From CAMFKD01 sp964436955 (GTDB taxonomy: Bacteria; Chlamydiota; Chlamydiia; Chlamydiales; JAJFMA01), in assembly GCA_964436955.1 (NCBI GenBank), contig CAYTFC010000001.1:1-64000 (forward strand): a stretch of 64,000 nucleotides of DNA. Direction: 5' to 3'. Position numbers and translations under genes: made by a program. Of the stretch, positions 1 to 10,200 are shown piece by piece. Position 1 is the stretch's first letter, and every line of letters begins with the position of its first letter. The notes below the pieces were generated by a model. That model worked only from the letters and a program-made list of their open reading frames with translations, was not told the origin of the DNA and made no database searches.

Positions 1-1698
1 AGAATACTTATGGGCTGTCTCACGTATATTGCCGAAAGACGGTACGTGTTGTTTTAAACTTTCCACATAAGGATCAGTCTTTTTCAACAAGTCTTTCAAG
101 AAAATCCATGGTTTCTGCGCATGTTCGCTTTTATTAACAGTAGGTTTGGGCGTAGGCGAATTCTCAACCTTTATTTTGGTCGTTGTTGGTGTGGGCGTTA
201 GTAAAGGCTTCTCTAGTGTGGGTGTGGGTGTTAAAGAAGGCTTCTTTGGAATGGGGGTGTTTGTCGATACGGGCTTCTTGGGGGTAGGGGTGTTGGTTGA
301 AGAAGGCTTCTTTGGAATGGGGGTGTTTGTCGATACGGGCTTCTTGGGGGTAGGGGTGTTGGTTGAAGAAGGCTTTTTAGGGATGGGGGTGGGAGTCGAT
401 GTGGGAGTCCACACAGAACTTTCTGGATTGAGATACACATACATCGCCTTTGCTAAGAGCTTCTGTCCCTCTTTTTCAATCCTTAGTCCTAAGTCCGTAA
501 AGAGATGTATGGCATTAGAAGCCCTACATTTTGAGAGAAGTTTTCTTAATTGAGTAGGACAAAGTCCATCCACATCTTGTTGATAGGAATCGATATACCT
601 TTCAAGCAGATAGAGTTTAGTGAACTCTCTCCATCTACGAATACCTTCGACAATTTTATTAGGTTGTTCAGACTGCTCTGATCTCATCACGGCCCAAAGA
701 GCAGCTAAAGAAACTTCTAAATTAGCCCATCCGCAGTTACCCACTTTTTGCCACTCATCGCCTCGATAGATATCACTGACGATATGGGTCATCGTATTGA
801 CCTGAGCATCTAAAAGGTGTGCTAGCGAATTCTGAAAAGCCAAAAAGTAGTGAGGGGGTGCCCAATCGAGGCTTTGAATGTCAGCTATGACTTCTGCATT
901 CATTTTTTTTGAATTAATCGTGTAAATCACGGCGGGGTAAGCTTGATGATTTTCCCCACGATTACCAATAATCAAATAGTCCTTGTATAGGATTGCTGTT
1001 ATCGAATGACCAGGATATCCTGTCTTGAGGATGACCGGTTGTCCCTTTTGATATTGAGCAAATAGACTTAAGGAGTTTTCTCTATTATCGGGATTATCCT
1101 TGAAATCTCCATTTTTGATACCTTCAATGAGTTTGTCAGCTTGAGGAGCATCATAGGCATAGTCGTTCAAAAATCGCTTCAAAGAGTCTCTAAAAATAAG
1201 AGCTCCATCTGCGGGAGTTGCCCCAAGACCACCAATAACCCAACCTCGGTACTCGGCAGCTTCGTTGTATTCCCAGGCACATGCAAGAGCACCCAGATAT
1301 AAGTCATGCTTACTAAGACCTCTTAATAAAAGAGCTTCACAATTTTTGCTTGAGTTTTCCCTACAAATACCAAACAGGGAAGCACCTTCTGATATAAAAT
1401 CTAGGTCTGAATCCCCTTGCACAAAAGAAGTGAGGTCATCTGCTGGTCCGCCTAAAACAACCCTTGAAACAATAGCATTTTGATCTCTACTAAGATCAGC
1501 AAACCTAATAGATTTCTGCTCTCTAGGTGAGATCGACTTAGAAAAGTGAATTTTTCCAACTGCCGTTTGGTGGTCCAAAATTGTTAATTCTGCGTCTGAG
1601 TAAGTTCGCAGAAGATGCTCTGGAATGTTTTGTGCGGCCGATAAACCAACAAAACACGAAACAACGAACGTAAAAATTAAAAGATTATTTTTATACAT
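1..1698 (-). CDS. Secreted protein with candidate protease-like core and proline-rich repeat tail (3' end beyond window)
   Basis: The minus-strand frame is open from the ATG at 1696-1698 to the window edge, about 566 codons with no stop. It starts with a Sec-type signal peptide (MYKNN, then a hydrophobic stretch ending near residue 21 in LSAAQ). Residues about 30-440 form a globular region. The last part, from about residue 430, is rich in TPTP, PKKP and STNT units. The globular part contains GYPGHSITAILYKDYL (His231) and, about 90 residues on, WQKVGNCGWAN (Gln317, Cys322). A His followed by Gln-x4-Cys-Gly is the residue order of CE-clan cysteine peptidases (ULP1, YopJ, chlamydial deubiquitinases). 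This is a residue-level resemblance only. I do not recognise the family with confidence. Nothing on the left is visible, so operon context is unknown. Confidence 0.85.
   Translation of the reverse strand, partial: MYKNNLLIFTFVVSCFVGLSAAQNIPEHLLRTYSDAELTILDHQTAVGKIHFSKSISPREQKSIRFADLSRDQNAIVSRVVLGGPADDLTSFVQGDSDLDFISEGASLFGICRENSSKNCEALLLRGLSKHDLYLGALACAWEYNEAAEYRGWVIGGLGATPADGALIFRDSLKRFLNDYAYDAPQADKLIEGIKNGDFKDNPDNRENSLSLFAQYQKGQPVILKTGYPGHSITAILYKDYLIIGNRGENHQAYPAVIYTINSKKMNAEVIADIQSLDWAPPHYFLAFQNSLAHLLDAQVNTMTHIVSDIYRGDEWQKVGNCGWANLEVSLAALWAVMRSEQSEQPNKIVEGIRRWREFTKLYLLERYIDSYQQDVDGLCPTQLRKLLSKCRASNAIHLFTDLGLRIEKEGQKLLAKAMYVYLNPESSVWTPTSTPTPIPKKPSSTNTPTPKKPVSTNTPIPKKPSSTNTPTPKKPVSTNTPIPKKPSLTPTPTLEKPLLTPTPTTTKIKVENSPTPKPTVNKSEHAQKPWIFLKDLLKKTDPYVESLKQHVPSFGNIRETAHKYS
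235..372 (-). repeat. 66-bp in-frame tandem repeat inside the partial secreted gene
   Basis: A 66-bp unit is present twice, essentially identically (from about 241 and from about 307), with diverged partial units on both sides. It encodes 22 residues made of two related 11-residue halves (PKKPSSTNTPT and PKKPVSTNTPI). The unit is a multiple of three, so copy-number change would keep the frame. Confidence 0.9.
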
Positions 1699-1838
1699 AT
1701 ATAACCATTAAACAGTTAATATCGATTACTACAAGTTGTTATTCTAACACAACTAATAATTAATAGATATTAAAATAAAGAATAATTTACGTATCCAAAG
1801 TTAATCACATAAAGCGAAGACCACCGTCGTAGTACTTA

Positions 1839-3080
1839 CTAGCCGTATTGTCTCGCTAATTTTTCTAACGTTGCTTCGGCTATTATAGAGTACCACTTCC
1901 AGGCTGGACACTGGTTAGCACCGTGACCAAATGGAATTGAAGGATAACCTGGAAGAAAACCATTTTCCTGACTACGATCCTTTACCGCGGTTTGGCGATA
2001 TGGACAAAATCTCTCCGGATTTTCTCCTACAATTTTTGGATTGGCTGCAAAAGACGCAAGATCAATGGTTATAACTGTGTTAGCCGGTACGGTCTGGTTG
2101 GGGCCTCTAAAATCGCTTAAATTCAAAGACTGACTAGTTTTACGCTTAAAACTGAGAACAACAGGTGAATGACGTAGCGACTCATTAATAGTTCTGCGAA
2201 TTAAATCACTAGCTAAAGATGGCTCTCCGGCTTCTGCCTTGACTAATTCATTTTTTATATCTGTCAAGATCTGAGGGCTTCGCATACAATTCTCAGTTAA
2301 GAATGTTAAACTCATCCTCACATTTGTTACCGTAGTTGCTAGTAAAATCATCAAACTCGAAATTTGTTGGTTACGATTAAGCCCTAAAGATTCAAGTTTA
2401 CGCCACATTGGAGAATTTTTCGTGCATTCATAGAATTCAGGCGCTTCTTTGAAATCTTCTACTTTTTGAATTTTTTTAACCAACGCTATCAGATCTTTAG
2501 TGGGCTCCATTTCCAGCAGAACTACAATAACTAATTTCTCTAATAGATTTGTATAGGAGGGGTAAATTTGCTGCTCAGAAAAAAAATATTGCACCCTTTG
2601 TAGAATCGGTTGTGGTTCAGAAAAAGTAACGTTTTGGAAAAATTCATCTACTTGTTGTTTTATTAAGTTACTATTTTTCGCAATTCCGAACAGATACTGA
2701 TACAACGCTCTCATTTTACGATGTTCTTCTTTAGAGCACGATAAGATGGAATCCTCGTCGGAAACTCCCGGAGGGGACGGAAAAATAGTCTGGAGAGGCT
2801 CTTCGTTACGATGAAGTTTGAGCAAACGATAGGCAACCTCTGCTGAGGGATCAGAAGTCGTTATGGTCATAACTGTACCCGAAGATTGTCTAAAAGGCGA
2901 AAATATAAAATTATACGCAAGTTTTCCAGGCATTATGACGACCGACGCTATTTTTTTTACTGCTCCAACTGTTACGTTCGATACCAATGAAATTGGCTTA
3001 AAAAAAATGCTATTTCTTATTAAATTTTCTACTGGAAGATGACTTGAAAACGCTCTTGTATCAATAATAATACTTTCCAC
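1839..3080 (-). CDS. Cytochrome P450-like protein, copy 1
   Basis: The C-terminal half carries the P450 signature in the right order. The K-helix ExxR is at about residues 300-303 (NESLRHSP). It is followed by a NPERFCPYR segment matching the PERF/meander region, then PFGHGANQCPA with the presumed haem-ligand Cys near the end. Compared with the usual FGxGxRxCxG, the Arg is Asn and the last Gly is Ala, and only about 22 residues follow the Cys, so the protein is divergent and short at its C-terminus. No clear AGx(D/E)T I-helix motif is seen. I chose the GTG at 3078-3080 (VESIIIDTRAF): it aligns with the start of copy 2 and has GGGG about 6 nt upstream. A TTG at 3092 is the alternative. Substrate unknown. 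It is tandem with copies 2 and 3. Confidence 0.75.
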   Translation of the reverse strand: MESIIIDTRAFSSHLPVENLIRNSIFFKPISLVSNVTVGAVKKIASVVIMPGKLAYNFIFSPFRQSSGTVMTITTSDPSAEVAYRLLKLHRNEEPLQTIFPSPPGVSDEDSILSCSKEEHRKMRALYQYLFGIAKNSNLIKQQVDEFFQNVTFSEPQPILQRVQYFFSEQQIYPSYTNLLEKLVIVVLLEMEPTKDLIALVKKIQKVEDFKEAPEFYECTKNSPMWRKLESLGLNRNQQISSLMILLATTVTNVRMSLTFLTENCMRSPQILTDIKNELVKAEAGEPSLASDLIRRTINESLRHSPVVLSFKRKTSQSLNLSDFRGPNQTVPANTVITIDLASFAANPKIVGENPERFCPYRQTAVKDRSQENGFLPGYPSIPFGHGANQCPAWKWYSIIAEATLEKLARQYG

Positions 3081-3206
3081 TTTACACCCCAATATTAATT
3101 TTTTAAAGTTAAATAAATATTAACAAAAACACAACAAACACACAATTAAAAAAATATTTAGTTAAATTTTTAATTAAATTTGGATGTAATGATTTCAAAA
3201 CCAATT

Positions 3207-3248
3207 CTGCGACGGTAATCAAGCTCAGTAAATGAACCACCGTCGCAG
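3207..3248. repeat. Inverted repeat just downstream of P450-like copy 2
   Basis: CTGCGACGGT at 3207-3216 and ACCGTCGCAG at 3239-3248 form a perfect 10-bp stem, 7 bp beyond the stop of the gene at 3256. A related CGACG/CGTCG pair sits after the third copy (4659-4698) and a half-remnant after the first (about 1822-1832). The hairpin therefore seems to be part of the duplicated gene unit and may be its 3' RNA end. There is no U-tract, so it is not a textbook terminator. Confidence 0.6.
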
Positions 3249-3255
3249 TAATCTA

Positions 3256-4509
3256 CTAGCCGTATTGTCTCGCTAATTTTTCTAGCACTGCTTCCGCTAC
3301 TATAGAATACCACTTCCAGGCTGGACACTGGTTTGCACCAGAACCAAATGGCATTGAAGGGTAACTTGGAAGAAAGCCATTTGCCAGACTACGGTCCTTT
3401 ATCGCAGTTTTGCGATATGGACAAAATGTCTCCGGATTTTCTCCTACAATTTTTGGATCAGTAGCAAACGACTTAAGGTCAATAGTTATATGTGTGTTAG
3501 CCGGCACGATCTGGTTAGGGCCTCCAAAATCACTCAAATTCAAAGCCTGGCTGGTTTTACGAAAAATACTGGGGAGAACTGGTGAATGGCGTAGCGACTC
3601 ATTAATAGTTCGGCGAATAAGATCCCTAGCTGCAGATGGCTCTCCAGCTTCTGACTTGAGTAATTCATTTTTTATATCTGTCAAGATCTGAGGGTTTCGC
3701 ATACAATCTAGTGTTAAGCGCATTAACCCCCTTCCTATATTGTCATCTGTTACTCCTAGTAGCATTAAGACACTAGACGCTTCTTGCTCAGGAGTTAAGC
3801 CCAAGGATTCTACTTTGTTCCAAATTGAAGAGTTTTTTGTAGCCTCATAAAATTCATTTAATGTTTTGGCATTTGTATTTTTCAGTACTTCTTTGACACA
3901 TTTTAGTATTTCTTGAGTAGGCTCTATATTCAGTAGAACTTTTATACCTAATTTTACTGTTAGTTCATTGTAAGCGTCGCTTGCTTTCCATGCTGCATAA
4001 AAACCTCGAAGCATTCTTTTAAAGGTCGATTGCATTTGCGGCGCGGAACAATTAACATTTTGAAAAAATTCTTCTACTGCCTGTTTTATTTCAGCTACAT
4101 TTTTCGCAATTCCAAAAAGCTCGTGATACAGAACTCTCATTTTTCGATTTTCTTCTTTCGGGGATGTAGAAATGACTTCTTCTTCAGAAAAATAAGCAAA
4201 TGGAACTTCGATGACATTACGCAAGGGCTCTTCATCACGATGAAGTTTGAGCAAGCTACGCACCGCGGCTGCTGAAGGGTCAGAAGACTTGATATTCATA
4301 ACGGATAGTCCAAAAGGTGCAGATATCAGATTAAACGCAAGTTTTAGAGGTGCGAAAGCGATCAACGTAATTTTTTTTACCACGCCCACTGTTACGTTCA
4401 ATGGTAATGAAATGCGCCTAAAAAACACATTGCTCTTTAATTTATCTTCAAATTTTTCATATAATATAAAATCAGAAAATGAACTTGTATCAATATTAAT
4501 TCTATCCAT
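3256..4509 (-). CDS. Cytochrome P450-like protein, copy 2
   Basis: Close paralogue of copy 1. The K-helix ExxR lies in INESLRHSPVLP, the NPETFCPYRK segment follows, and the haem-binding PFGSGANQCPA has the ligand Cys 22 residues before the C-terminus. The N-terminus is hydrophobic between about residues 25 and 70 (LPLNVTVGVVKKITLIAFAP), which may associate with membrane. The ATG at 4507-4509 (MDRINID) is preferred over one 21 bp upstream because it aligns with the other copies. Neither start has a strong ribosome binding site. Family: P450-type mono-oxygenase from the two diagnostic motifs. Substrate and redox partners cannot be told from the sequence, and no ferredoxin or reductase gene is nearby. 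Confidence 0.75.
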   Translation of the reverse strand: MDRINIDTSSFSDFILYEKFEDKLKSNVFFRRISLPLNVTVGVVKKITLIAFAPLKLAFNLISAPFGLSVMNIKSSDPSAAAVRSLLKLHRDEEPLRNVIEVPFAYFSEEEVISTSPKEENRKMRVLYHELFGIAKNVAEIKQAVEEFFQNVNCSAPQMQSTFKRMLRGFYAAWKASDAYNELTVKLGIKVLLNIEPTQEILKCVKEVLKNTNAKTLNEFYEATKNSSIWNKVESLGLTPEQEASSVLMLLGVTDDNIGRGLMRLTLDCMRNPQILTDIKNELLKSEAGEPSAARDLIRRTINESLRHSPVLPSIFRKTSQALNLSDFGGPNQIVPANTHITIDLKSFATDPKIVGENPETFCPYRKTAIKDRSLANGFLPSYPSMPFGSGANQCPAWKWYSIVAEAVLEKLARQYG

Positions 4510-4657
4510 CTTATTTAACAATTCCAACATTTTGTTTTATTAAAGTTAAATTTTACATACAACTAACATTAAATACAACTAGAAAACGAGCCTGGATAAT
4601 TCAAATGACCGGAAATAGCCTTATCTAGAGCGGTAAAAAAATACAAAAACAAAAATT

Positions 4658-4700
4658 CTGCGACGATAATTAAATAGAATGAATGGATAACCGTCGCAAG
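4658..4700. repeat. Inverted repeat downstream of P450-like copy 3
   Basis: TGCGACG at 4659-4665 and CGTCGCA at 4692-4698 match the hairpin found after copy 2, with a loop of similar size but different sequence. This supports whole-unit duplication including the 3' flank. Confidence 0.5.
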
Positions 4701-4706
4701 GCTTTA

Positions 4707-5664
4707 TTAGCCGTATTGTCTCGCTAATTTTTCTAACCTTGCTTCGGCTACTATAGAGTACCACTTCCAGGCTGGACACTGGTTCGCTCCGTGACCAAAT
4801 GGCATTGAAGGATAACTTGGAAGAAAACCATTTGCTTGACTACGATCTTCTACCGCAGTATATTGGCTTGTGTAACTGCAAGTAGAATCGCCGCACTCAC
4901 AGTTTGTTGATTACGGCTGAACCCCAAAGATTCCATTTTATGCCATATTGGGGAGTCCTTCGTGCGCGCATAAAATTCAGAAAATTCAAGTAGCCCCCCC
5001 CTTAAAGTGTTTTCGACTAACGTTACCAATTCATTAGTGGGCTCCATTTTCAATAGAACTGCAATACCTAGTTTCGTTGCCAACTCTCTATATGAAGGGC
5101 CACTAATGCTCCCCGACGCATGATAACCTCGCAGCACTCTTTGAAAGGTCCACTATTTTTCCAAATCAGAAAAGGTAACTTTTTGGAAAAATTTATGTAC
5201 CGCCTGTTTTATTTTATTACTACTTTTCGCACGTCCAAAGAGATCTTGATATATTGCTCTCAGTTTACGATTTTCTTCTTTAGAGCAGGAAAGAAGGAAA
5301 TCCTCGTCGGAAATGCTATCTTCATTAGCAGATTCTGAAAGCGAGAAAACATTCTCTAGTGGCTCTTCATTACGATGAAATTTAAGCAAGCTACGTACAG
5401 CGGTGACTGAGGAGTCAGAAGACTTAATTGTCATGCTAGTATTAGAAATAGGACTAGAAAACCGCCTAAAAGGCGCAGCTATAAGATCTATCGCAAATTT
5501 TCCAGGAATTGCAATAAAAGAAGCTATTTTTTGTACTACGCCAAATAATGCGTTGGATGTGAATGCAATAGATCTGCAGAATCTACTCCGCTTACTTTAT
5601 TTAGTAACCCCTCATATAAAACAACATTGGAAAACATTTTTACGTCAATATTTATATTATCCAT
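4707..5664 (-). pseudogene. Cytochrome P450-like protein, copy 3, degraded
   Basis: Starts with ATG at 5662-5664 (MDNINID, matching copy 2), then loses frame after about 25 residues. Recognisable pieces follow in shifted frames at 5153-5434 (SLLKFHRNEEPLENV) and 4850-5137 (RELATKLGIAVLLKMEPTNE). At about 4855 the sequence jumps from the middle of the protein directly to DRSQANGFLPSYPSMPFG. Roughly 108 residues, including the ExxR helix, are deleted with a frameshift. The haem motif GHGANQCPAWKW and the C-terminus LEKLARQYG are intact up to the stop at 4707-4709. At least three disabling changes make a functional product very unlikely. Confidence 0.85.
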
Positions 5665-5802
5665 ACTAAACCTAAATTTTTACAGGTAATAAATAACAAG
5701 TCTATAAAATCAACAAAAACAATATAAAAAACGCAATATTTATAATAATCAGAAAAAAATAAATGGCAAAATAACAGAGGTATAATGACAGTGTGTATTG
5801 AA

Positions 5803-7269
5803 CTATGGAAGTTGGCCAGCACGATAGCAAGAGGTGTCGGTGTCATACAGTTCGTCAGTGATAGCGATGCCATCGGCATCGGTAACCCACCCCCCACCAA
5901 GCGCTGCATAAAGGGCGACCACCGCGTTTAGACTATCCACTTGTGCTTGCGCTTGCGCAAGCTGCGCATCAAAGAGCAGTCTTTCGGCATCCAACACGTT
6001 GAGATAGTCAATTTCACCTTCTTCGTAACGCAGTTGCGCAAGATGAAGATAATCTTTAAGTACCTTCACTTGGATTTTATGCTGTCGGACCAATTGGAGG
6101 TTTTTCTGGTAGGCAATCAAGCTGTCTTCAACTTCTTTGAATGCCTTCAAGATAACTTGACAGTAGTTATGAATGGCTTCGTTCCAAACTGCAACTGCCT
6201 TTTCCCACGTGAAGTATACTTGCCCGTTATGAAAAACGGGTTGAAGGAGTGATATTCCATAGGCCCACATCATCGCGGGATTGGTTAACCACTCGCTAAG
6301 CTTAGTGCTTAGATAGCCATAATCGCCTGTAAGCGAGATTTGAGGGAAAAATGCTGCTCTTGTTTCACTAATGCGTGCATTCGCGGCAATCAGTTGGTCT
6401 TCGGCTTGCATGATGTCTGGTCGACGCGTTAGCAAATCGGAGGGCAATCCGGTAGGCACTTCCATCTCAAGTGGAAAAGCCTCAAGATCACGTCCACGTA
6501 AGATTTCATGTGGAGTAGCGCCCACTAAGACACTAATGAGATTTTCTTGAATGGGTATGGCTCTTTCGAATTCGATCATCCGAATGGCCGCGGATTCCAC
6601 TTCAGCTTCCGCTTGCTTCACTTCAATTTCAGACGTTTCGCCCAATTCAAAGCGATCTTTAGCAAGTTTGAGAGAATCTAACCGAGACGTCAGCGTTTTC
6701 TTAGAGATATCCAGCTGCTTATCCAGTCCTCGAAGCACAAAATAACCTTTAGCGACAGCAGATACAACTGTGAGAACTACTGCTCGTCGCGCTTCGGTTT
6801 GAGCGAGTAGTTCAGCGCAGGCAGCGGCTGTGGCACTGCTAATACGACCCCAAAAGTCCAATTCCCAATTTAGGCTCATCAATAGGAGAAAATCATTATT
6901 GGTTGGGTTAATCCCTGGAACGATTCCAATGGGAGAGTTTGAGGAGCTATGCATGCGATCCATTGTTCCGTTTAGGTCTACGAATGGCAGCATAGGGGCT
7001 CTGGCAATACGGTAAGAGGCATAATACTCACAGACTCGGCTGATGGCCAGTTGCAGATCCTGATTGTTTGCCAAAGCTTCCATAATGAGGTTGTCGAGAA
7101 CAGGATCTTCAAAAGCCTCCCACCAGCGAATATTGCATAATGTATCGCCTTCCGAGGGGCCAAGTGTCCAACAGGGAGGGACGTCAAGGCACGGACGTTT
7201 ATAGCAGGGGCCTAGACATCCAGTGAAGATGATAGATAACCAAAATATCCATAGAGTTCTACGCATCAT
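5803..7269 (-). CDS. RND efflux outer-membrane lipoprotein (OprM/NodT family)
   Basis: 488 residues, the usual size of TolC-like outer-membrane factors. The N-terminus MMRRTLWIFWLSIIFTGC ends in a lipobox with Cys18, so the protein is probably acylated. The body has the two repeated outer-membrane efflux domains, for example the ARAPMLPFVDLNG and TRAAFFPQISLTGDYGY segments, each followed by long helices. It forms the outer-membrane exit duct for the pump encoded by the two upstream genes. Its start overlaps the stop of the RND transporter by 11 bp, so translation is probably coupled. The three genes form one minus-strand operon in the order adaptor, pump, duct. Confidence 0.93.
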   Translation of the reverse strand: MMRRTLWIFWLSIIFTGCLGPCYKRPCLDVPPCWTLGPSEGDTLCNIRWWEAFEDPVLDNLIMEALANNQDLQLAISRVCEYYASYRIARAPMLPFVDLNGTMDRMHSSSNSPIGIVPGINPTNNDFLLLMSLNWELDFWGRISSATAAACAELLAQTEARRAVVLTVVSAVAKGYFVLRGLDKQLDISKKTLTSRLDSLKLAKDRFELGETSEIEVKQAEAEVESAAIRMIEFERAIPIQENLISVLVGATPHEILRGRDLEAFPLEMEVPTGLPSDLLTRRPDIMQAEDQLIAANARISETRAAFFPQISLTGDYGYLSTKLSEWLTNPAMMWAYGISLLQPVFHNGQVYFTWEKAVAVWNEAIHNYCQVILKAFKEVEDSLIAYQKNLQLVRQHKIQVKVLKDYLHLAQLRYEEGEIDYLNVLDAERLLFDAQLAQAQAQVDSLNAVVALYAALGGGWVTDADGIAITDELYDTDTSCYRAGQLP

Positions 7270-10200
7270 TCACCACCGGTGTTACTGCCGTCGCGGGAGA
7301 CTGTTTTTTAGGGTGTTTGCCCTCCCCCCAGCCTGCAATCACACGATAAAATAGAGGGACAAAAAACACGGCCATGAATGTGGCTGTAATCATACCACCC
7401 ATCACGCCCATTCCCACAGAATGGCGGCTATTGGCAGCTGCTCCTTGCGCCGTGACTAAGGGGACCACACCAAAGATAAAGGTAAGGGATGTCATTAAGA
7501 TGGCGCGGAAACGAAGTTTTCCCGCTTCAATAGCAGCGTCGATTGCCGACATACCTTCTTCATGCTTAATCACCGCAAACTCAATAATCAAAATAGCATT
7601 TTTGGCAGCCAAGGCAATAATGGTAATAAGTCCGATTTGGAAATAGATATCGTTAGGCATCCCAACTAACCATACGGCAAAGAGCGCTCCAAAAATACCA
7701 AAAGGTACTGCTAACACGATCGCAAAGGGTAATGCCCAGCGCTCATATAAGGCCGCTAATATCAAGAATACCATTAGCAAACCGCCCAACATCATTTGTG
7801 AGGAAGATCCACTGCTAGCTTTTTCCTGGTAAGATTGTCCACCCCAAGAAAAGGACATGTCATCAGGGAGTACCTCCTTAGCAACAATTTCCATAACATT
7901 CAGAGCTTCACCAGAGCTATAGCCAGGGGCTGAAGATCCTGTAACTTTAGCTGCTGGAAAAGTATTAAAGCGGCTAATTAAGTTCGGGCCTGATTTATTC
8001 TCGATGGTGATCAACGATTGCAAAGGAACCATTGCCCCTTTGTTGGATTTAACGTAAATTTGCTGAATGTCCATTGGCGTGGCGCGACTAACGGGTTGTG
8101 CCATGGTTAGCACCTGGTAAACACGCCCAAACTTATTGAAATTATTGACGTAATAGGAGCCAAAAAGGCTCTGTAAAGCCTGATAGATCTGATTCACAGG
8201 AACGTCAAGGGAGCGCGCTTTATCTCGATCCAAATTCACATAGATAAGCTCCGCATTAGCATTAACCGAGGACACAACATTGATCAATTCAGGCCGCTCT
8301 TTAGCTTTGTCAAGGAATTGACGCGTGACTTCTTCGAGATATGCATAGTCTCCGGATCCACGATTTTCAATCCAAAATTCAAATCCCCCAACCGTACCAA
8401 GTCCCTGAATAGCGGGGGGATTGAAAAGTAAGACCATTCCATCTGCAATGGAATAAAAGTCTCTTTGCAATTCCTTAAGAACGTTATTAGCATGCTCACT
8501 GCGCTTCGTGCGTTCATCCCAGTCTTTTAGCACTGGAAAGTTAGTGCCAATATTCGTTCGATTTAAGCTATCGATAAAGCTAAAACCGGACATCGTAAAG
8601 AAGAGCTGCAGCGCAGGATTCTTTAGCGCGATCTCTTCAGCTTGGGCAGCAACAGCCTCCGTGCGATCTAAGCTTGTCCCTTCGGGCATATTCACAACTG
8701 CTACGAGATAGCCTTGGTCTTCATCAGGCACAAAACCAGTGGGAACAACGTGAAATAGCAATAATACTGCTGCGCAAACGCCGGCAAAAATGGTCATACC
8801 CAGCTTTGGACGGACAATCAGCCAACTGGCGCCTTTAACGTAAAGATCGGTGAAGCGGCCAAATGTACGGTCAAACCACTCGCTGAATCGGTTATGACTT
8901 TTTTCTTTGATCAAAATAGCGGCTAAGGCTGGACTAAGAGTCAGTGCAACAAAACCGGAGATAACCACAGAAATGGCAATAGTCAGCGCAAACTGCTTGT
9001 AAAGCTGGCCCGCAATACCACCCAAAAATGCTACGGGAACAAATACCGCGCAAAGTACCAATACAATGGCGATGATAGGACCAGTAACCTCCTGCATGGC
9101 GTGATGAGCGGCTTCGCGTGCTGAATGTCCATATAGCCGCATATTGCGTTCCACGTTCTCGATCACTACGATGGCGTCGTCTACCACGATGCCGATGGCT
9201 AAAACCATTCCAAATAGGGTTAGCATATTAATGGATAAGCCTAACGCCAACAGACCCGCAAAGGCCCCGACGATAGAGATAACCATCGCTTGCAATGGAA
9301 TCATTGTAAGACGAAAACTCCCCAAAAAAACCAATACCACTAAAGCGACCAGAACCGCAGCTTCACCTATCGTTTTGACAACTTCTTTAGTAGATGCCTT
9401 AACGAAGCGCGTCGTGTCATACGGGACATTATACACAATTCCGTGCGGGAAGTTCTTAGCTATCTTGTCCATTTTCGCCTTAATAGCATCAGCAACATCC
9501 AGAGCATTTGCTCCAAACTGCTGATAGATAGCAATTGAAAGACTAGGAATACCATTGATTGTGGAACCTACATCATAGTTTTGTGCGCCAAGCTCTGCGC
9601 GCCCCACATCCTTTAAATAGACAATCGAACCGTCTGAATTAGCCTTCAGAATAATTTGATTGAACTCTTCTGGGGTTTGGAGGCGCCCTAGGCTAGTAAT
9701 AGACAAGGTAGACTCTGCCGGTCCTGCAGTTGGAGCTTGGCCAAGACGTCCCACGGAATATTCAGTATTTTGGTCCTGAATAGCCATGGTGATGTCGGTG
9801 GCTGAAAGGTTGTATTTGCGCAGCAGGTTAGGATCAAGCCATATGCGCATGGCATAGTTACGGGCATTGATAATAGTCACCTGGCTAACACCAGGAGTCC
9901 GCTGCAGCTCTTGCACAACGTTAATGGTGCCGTAGTTGCTTAGAAAGATCTCGTCGTAACGACCATCTGGGGATTGGAGCGCAACCACCAGCAAAATTGC
10001 CGGCGTCTGCTTAAGAATATTCACACCACTCTTTTGCACCTGATCGGGTAACAATGGCATGGCAATGTTAGCCTGGTTTTGCACATCGATCAGAGCCTGC
10101 TCTATATTTGAGCCAATGTCAAAGAACACGTTCAAGTTGTAGGCTCCGCCCGTCGCTGAGCTGTTGGAGTACATGTAGATCATGTTTTCCACACCATTAA

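Noticed and set aside
146..553. Plus-strand 135-codon frame rich in Gly/Val repeats
   Set aside because: It is the antisense of the Pro-rich repeat tail of the minus-strand secreted gene, so its repeats are a mirror of the real ones.
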